Shown here in pieces: positions 6,143-8,696 of a DNA stretch of 8,696 nt (position 1 is its first letter; each line of letters begins with the position of its first letter). The notes beneath the pieces were generated by a model, which was not told where the DNA came from, ran no database searches, and saw nothing but the letters and a program-made list of their open reading frames with translations. The position numbers were made by a program, and so were the translations under genes. The stretch is from Acidimicrobiaceae bacterium (GTDB taxonomy: Bacteria; Actinomycetota; Acidimicrobiia; Acidimicrobiales; UBA8190): NCBI GenBank assembly GCA_003131945.1, contig PKWD01000178.1, positions 10,822 to 19,517 of the forward strand, in the 5' to 3' direction.

Positions 6143-6179
6143 CGTCCGAGGCGCGTCAACGGACGCGCCGTCTCGGACG
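6143..6179 (+). terminator. Strong bipartite hairpin between the hydrolase and acyltransferase genes
   Basis: CGTCCGAG (6143-6150) pairs perfectly with CTCGGACG (6172-6179). Inside it GCGCGTC (6151-6157) pairs with GACGCGC (6162-6168), closing a 4-base loop AACG. This gives a 15-bp stem with one 3-base bulge (CGT, 6169-6171). No T-run follows, so it is not a classical intrinsic terminator, although U-less hairpins are proposed to terminate in actinobacteria. It lies 54 bases after the hydrolase stop and immediately before a GGGAG motif (6181-6185), so a regulatory role for the acyltransferase mRNA is also possible. Confidence 0.55.
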
Positions 6180-6189
6180 TGGGAGCATC

Positions 6190-6267
6190 GTGAGTTCCGA
6201 TCAGGGTGCGGACATCGTCGGCAACGGCCACCCCCACTTTGACCTTCGACGGAAGCAGACGAGGTAA
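6190..6267 (+). CDS. Possible 25-residue leader ORF coupled to the acyltransferase
   Basis: GTG 6190, preceded by GGGAG at 6181-6185 (4-base spacing), opens a frame of 25 codons: MSSDQGADIVGNGHPHFDLR then RKQTR. It ends at TAA 6265-6267, which overlaps the acyltransferase ATG as TAATG. The acyltransferase start itself lacks a well-placed ribosome binding site (GAGG sits only 2 bases away), so re-initiation from a leader would make sense. There is no homology I recognise, and the ORF may be fortuitous. Confidence 0.22.
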   Translation: MSSDQGADIVGNGHPHFDLRRKQTR

Positions 6268-8237
6268 TGAGTCGACGCGTCCACTGGGGCTTTCTGTCGA
6301 CCGGCACCTCAATCGGACCAGTCGATGACGATGCAGGCGGCGAAGGGCCGGTCCCAGACCCGGACCGGACCCGAGGCCCGGGTCCTCGTCTACCGCATCT
6401 TCCCGCCATCGACGGACTTCGAGCCGTGGCGGTGTCGGCGGTGCTGCTCTACCACCTCCCCGAAGCGTGGTTCCCGGGTGGTTTTCTCGGGGTAGACGTG
6501 TTCTTCGTCATTTCCGGATTCCTCATCACCAGTCTCGTCACGGCCGAGGTCCGGCGCACCGGTCGGATCGACCTCGGTCACTTCTGGCTTCGGAGGGCCC
6601 GGCGACTTCTCCCCGCCCTGCTGTTCATGCTGGTCATCATCGTGGCAGCGTCTTCGATCTTCGCTCGTGATGCGCTGTCGCTCCTCGCTTCGGACCTCCC
6701 GGCCGTGCTCGGGTACTTCACGAACTGGTGGCTCATCTTCCATCACGTCAGCTACTTCCAGTCCGTCGGCCGTTACCCCCTCGTTCTCCACCTGTGGTCC
6801 CTGGCCGTCGAGGAGCAGTTCTACCTGCTCTGGCCGCTGATCATCCTGCTCGTGGTGGGCCGGCGCGGTCGCACCAGGCGGATCGGATGGGTCGCCCTTG
6901 TCGGGGCCGTCGCATCGAGCGCGTGGATGGCCGTCCTGTTCCAAACCTCCCAGGACCCCTCGAGGGTGTACTTCGGCACCGATACGCACGCCGGCGGACT
7001 CCTCCTCGGTTCCGCCCTCGCCATCGCCTTTCCTCCCTGGAGCCGCTCGGCCTCGGTGAAGGACTCCGCCCGTCGCCTGATGGGCGTCGTCGGGCTGGCC
7101 GCCTTCGCCGGTCTCGTCACACTGATGGCGACTCTCAACCAGTACGGAACGTTCACCTATCGAGGGGGACTCCAGCTGGCCACTGTGCTGACGGCCGTGA
7201 TCATCCTGATCGTCACCCACCCGGCTGTCCGGGGCGCCCGTATCCTGGCCACACCGGTGCTCCAATGGATCGGGAAGCGCTCATACGCCATCTACCTGTG
7301 GCACTGGCCCATCTTCGAGTTGACCCGACCGGGCGTCGACGTCTCGGTGTCGGGCTGGCCGCTCACCGCCTTTCGGCTCGCCCTCGTAGCCGTCGCCAGC
7401 GACCTGTCGTACCGGCTCGTCGAACAGCCGTTCCGCACCGGCGCGGCCCAATCGGCGCTCCGGTGGCTGTGGGCGAAACGGCCTCGCCTCTCGGTGGCCG
7501 GGGCCGGCGGAATGGCTGGTGTTCTCGCTCTCCTCATCGTGCAGCTGACGACGGCGCCCGCCCTCATCGAGTCCCCCGCCCTGGCCGCTGGTTCAACGCC
7601 CGCCGGCCGGACTCGGATCATTCCGATGGGCCAAGGCGGCCCCGGCGCGTCGCACCTGGTGCATTCGTCATCGACGTCGGTTCCGGGCACCGTGGCGCCG
7701 ACGACCCCGACGACGGTGCCGGTGGCCAATGACGTCCTTGCCATCGGGGACTCGGTCATGCTCGACGCCGCTGGCGACCTCAAACAGGACCTCGGCCCCT
7801 CCACCGTGGTCGATGCCGTCGTCGGACGCCAGGTGTCCGATGGCATCCAACGCCTCACCGACTACCGGGCGGCGGGCCGGCTCACCGGCCTGACCGCCCT
7901 CGTCATCGGGCTCGGCACCAACGGACCGATGAGTGTCGCCCAGTGCGACCAGATCCTGGGCCTCGCTTCGGGCGTACCCCGGGTCGTCTTCGTGAATGTC
8001 CGCATGCCCCGTCCCTGGGAATCGATCACCAACGGCACCCTGGGGGCGTGTACCGGCCGACAATCGAGGGTCACCCTTGTCGACTGGTACGACGCCTCGG
8101 CCGCCTCGGGTGTGCTCGGACCAGACCAGATCCACGCCACGACGGCGGGGGCGACCTTGTATGCGTCCCTTGTCACCCGTGCCGCCAGTGCCGCGCCACC
8201 CGGTGTCGGGGGGTCGTTCGCCCGCCGATCAGGATGA
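6267..8237 (+). CDS. Membrane O-acyltransferase (acyltransferase 3, OafA-like) fused to an SGNH domain
   Basis: This 656-residue two-domain protein O-acetylates a cell-surface glycan such as peptidoglycan, a secreted polysaccharide or a glycolipid. After a polar N-terminus (1-44) comes the acyltransferase 3 membrane domain (about 45-430, roughly ten or eleven helices). Its hallmarks are PAIDGLRAVAV with the conserved His in LLYHL (His63), GGFLGVDVFFVISGFLITS (71-89), RRARRLLPAL (109-118) and LHLWSLAVEEQFYLLWP (174-190). A Pro/Thr-rich linker (about 431-487) leads to an outside-facing SGNH domain with AIGDSVM (Ser496), GLGTNG (Asn552) and PDQIHATTAG (Asp620, His623), so both catalytic sets look intact. 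The length is usual for OafA-SGNH fusions. The ATG at 6267 overlaps an upstream TAA as TAATG. Its stop overlaps the start of a small ORF (ATGA). The target glycan is not identifiable from the neighbours. Confidence 0.95.
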   Translation: MSRRVHWGFLSTGTSIGPVDDDAGGEGPVPDPDRTRGPGPRLPHLPAIDGLRAVAVSAVLLYHLPEAWFPGGFLGVDVFFVISGFLITSLVTAEVRRTGRIDLGHFWLRRARRLLPALLFMLVIIVAASSIFARDALSLLASDLPAVLGYFTNWWLIFHHVSYFQSVGRYPLVLHLWSLAVEEQFYLLWPLIILLVVGRRGRTRRIGWVALVGAVASSAWMAVLFQTSQDPSRVYFGTDTHAGGLLLGSALAIAFPPWSRSASVKDSARRLMGVVGLAAFAGLVTLMATLNQYGTFTYRGGLQLATVLTAVIILIVTHPAVRGARILATPVLQWIGKRSYAIYLWHWPIFELTRPGVDVSVSGWPLTAFRLALVAVASDLSYRLVEQPFRTGAAQSALRWLWAKRPRLSVAGAGGMAGVLALLIVQLTTAPALIESPALAAGSTPAGRTRIIPMGQGGPGASHLVHSSSTSVPGTVAPTTPTTVPVANDVLAIGDSVMLDAAGDLKQDLGPSTVVDAVVGRQVSDGIQRLTDYRAAGRLTGLTALVIGLGTNGPMSVAQCDQILGLASGVPRVVFVNVRMPRPWESITNGTLGACTGRQSRVTLVDWYDASAASGVLGPDQIHATTAGATLYASLVTRAASAAPPGVGGSFARRSG

Positions 8238-8389
8238 CGGCGGTTCAGAACTGGGCGGCGGGGCGAGAATGTCCCGGGCGCTACCCAGCCAGGATGCCAA
8301 ACCTGAGCCCGGACCGAGCGGCTGTTATCACGGCGGCCACCATCGCCCTGGCCCTGGCCTCCGTGGCTCTGGCTGTTCTGCCGTTCTAG
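8234..8389 (+). CDS. Possible small single-helix membrane protein
   Basis: The ATG at 8234 overlaps the acyltransferase stop (ATGA, 8234-8237), and the frame gives 51 residues ending at TAG 8387-8389. The N-terminal half is polar. The C-terminal half (about residues 29-51, AAVITAATIALALASVALAV then LPF) is one clear hydrophobic membrane helix. A shorter form could start at ATG 8294 (31 residues, beginning MPNLSPDRAA). Neither start has a well-spaced ribosome binding site, so translation would rely on coupling to the upstream gene. No family is recognised. Its stop shares CTAG with the stop of the convergent citrate synthase gene. It may be an accessory peptide of the acyltransferase or simply an open frame. 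Confidence 0.4.
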   Translation: MTAVQNWAAGRECPGRYPARMPNLSPDRAAVITAATIALALASVALAVLPF

Positions 8390-8696
8390 ACGTCGGCCAG
8401 CGGCACCGGCTGGGGCGGTGGCGGACCCACGTAGCGCGCCGTGGGGCGGATCAACCGGTTGTCGGCGACCTGCTCCATCACCTGAGCGGCCCAGCCGATG
8501 ACGCGACTCGAGGCGAAGGTGGGGGTGAACATCTGGCGGGGTATCCCGCAGGCGTTCATGACCACACCGGCGAAGAATTCGACGTTCGCATAGAGATGAT
8601 GGCCGGGCTTGAGATCGGCCAGGACCTCCACGACAATCCGCTCGACATCGCAGGCGAAGTCCACCAGCGGAGCTCCGAGTTCCCGGGCCACCCCTC
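8386..8696 (-). CDS. Citrate synthase, C-terminal part (5' end outside window)
   Basis: The minus-strand frame is open to the window edge and ends at a TAG (complement of 8386-8388), giving about 103 C-terminal residues of a citrate/2-methylcitrate synthase. This enzyme condenses acetyl-CoA (or propionyl-CoA) with oxaloacetate at the entry to the TCA or methylcitrate cycle. Diagnostic stretches are HLYANVEFFAGVVMNACGIP, then RQMFTPTFASSRVIGWAAQV, then EQVADNRLIRPTARYVGP. The Arg in SSRVIGW corresponds to the citrate-binding Arg region. The Glu in NVEFFAG sits where E. coli GltA has its catalytic Asp (NVDFYSG). The tail PPPPQPVPLADV is typical in style of actinobacterial citrate synthase-like paralogues. 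It converges on the small membrane ORF with a 4-bp overlap. Confidence 0.92.
   Translation of the reverse strand, partial: GVARELGAPLVDFACDVERIVVEVLADLKPGHHLYANVEFFAGVVMNACGIPRQMFTPTFASSRVIGWAAQVMEQVADNRLIRPTARYVGPPPPQPVPLADV

Noticed and set aside
6390..7265. Antisense open frame of 291 codons within the acyltransferase
   Set aside because: The sense strand encodes conserved acyltransferase motifs across this interval. The antisense product is a polar, low-complexity artefact of GC bias.

Overview
The window is GC-rich (about two thirds G+C by eye) and densely packed, with strong G/C bias at third codon positions, frequent GTG starts, GGAGG-type ribosome binding sites and short stop/start overlaps. 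Together with the gene families this points to a chromosomal segment of a high-GC actinobacterium. An Acidimicrobiia-like lineage is my guess and is not proven by anything here.

Left part (1-3583) is a small catabolic neighbourhood: the 3' end of an alpha/beta hydrolase (1-332), a complete alpha/beta hydrolase (505-1386), an amidohydrolase_2-family TIM-barrel enzyme (about 1602-2753), and, facing it on the minus strand, a DapA/NanA-superfamily protein (2678-3583). This combination resembles degradation clusters for aromatic or cyclic compounds, but the substrate cannot be read from the sequence. Two points stand out. The DapA-like protein has Asn where the family's Schiff-base Lys should be. 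The amidohydrolase runs on past its usual C-terminus into a Ser/Thr-rich tail encoded antisense to the end of the DapA-like gene.

Middle part (3584-4811) is partly decayed. It holds no intact gene up to 4215, but contains what looks like the first ~30 codons of an ABC permease joined out of frame to the last ~48 codons of an ABC ATPase, as if one deletion removed everything between. A UspA-type universal stress protein follows (from 4216). Its domain is complete, but the frame then has no stop until 5379, deep inside the next gene. Codon use suggests the real frame shifts near 4640 and ends at 4811.

Right part (4808-8696) holds a serine beta-lactamase-fold hydrolase/esterase (4808-6088), a strong 15-bp hairpin (6143-6179), a large membrane O-acyltransferase with a C-terminal SGNH domain (6267-8237), a possible tiny one-helix membrane protein overlapping its stop codon (8234-8389), and, on the minus strand, the C-terminal part of a citrate synthase (8386-8696). 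The last two genes share a CTAG that serves as a stop on both strands.

I see no CRISPR array, tRNA, rRNA, insertion sequence, phage gene or defence system. I did not find a clearly new multi-gene system. The most useful leads are the lysine-less DapA homologue, the ABC transporter scar and the broken end of the stress-protein gene.
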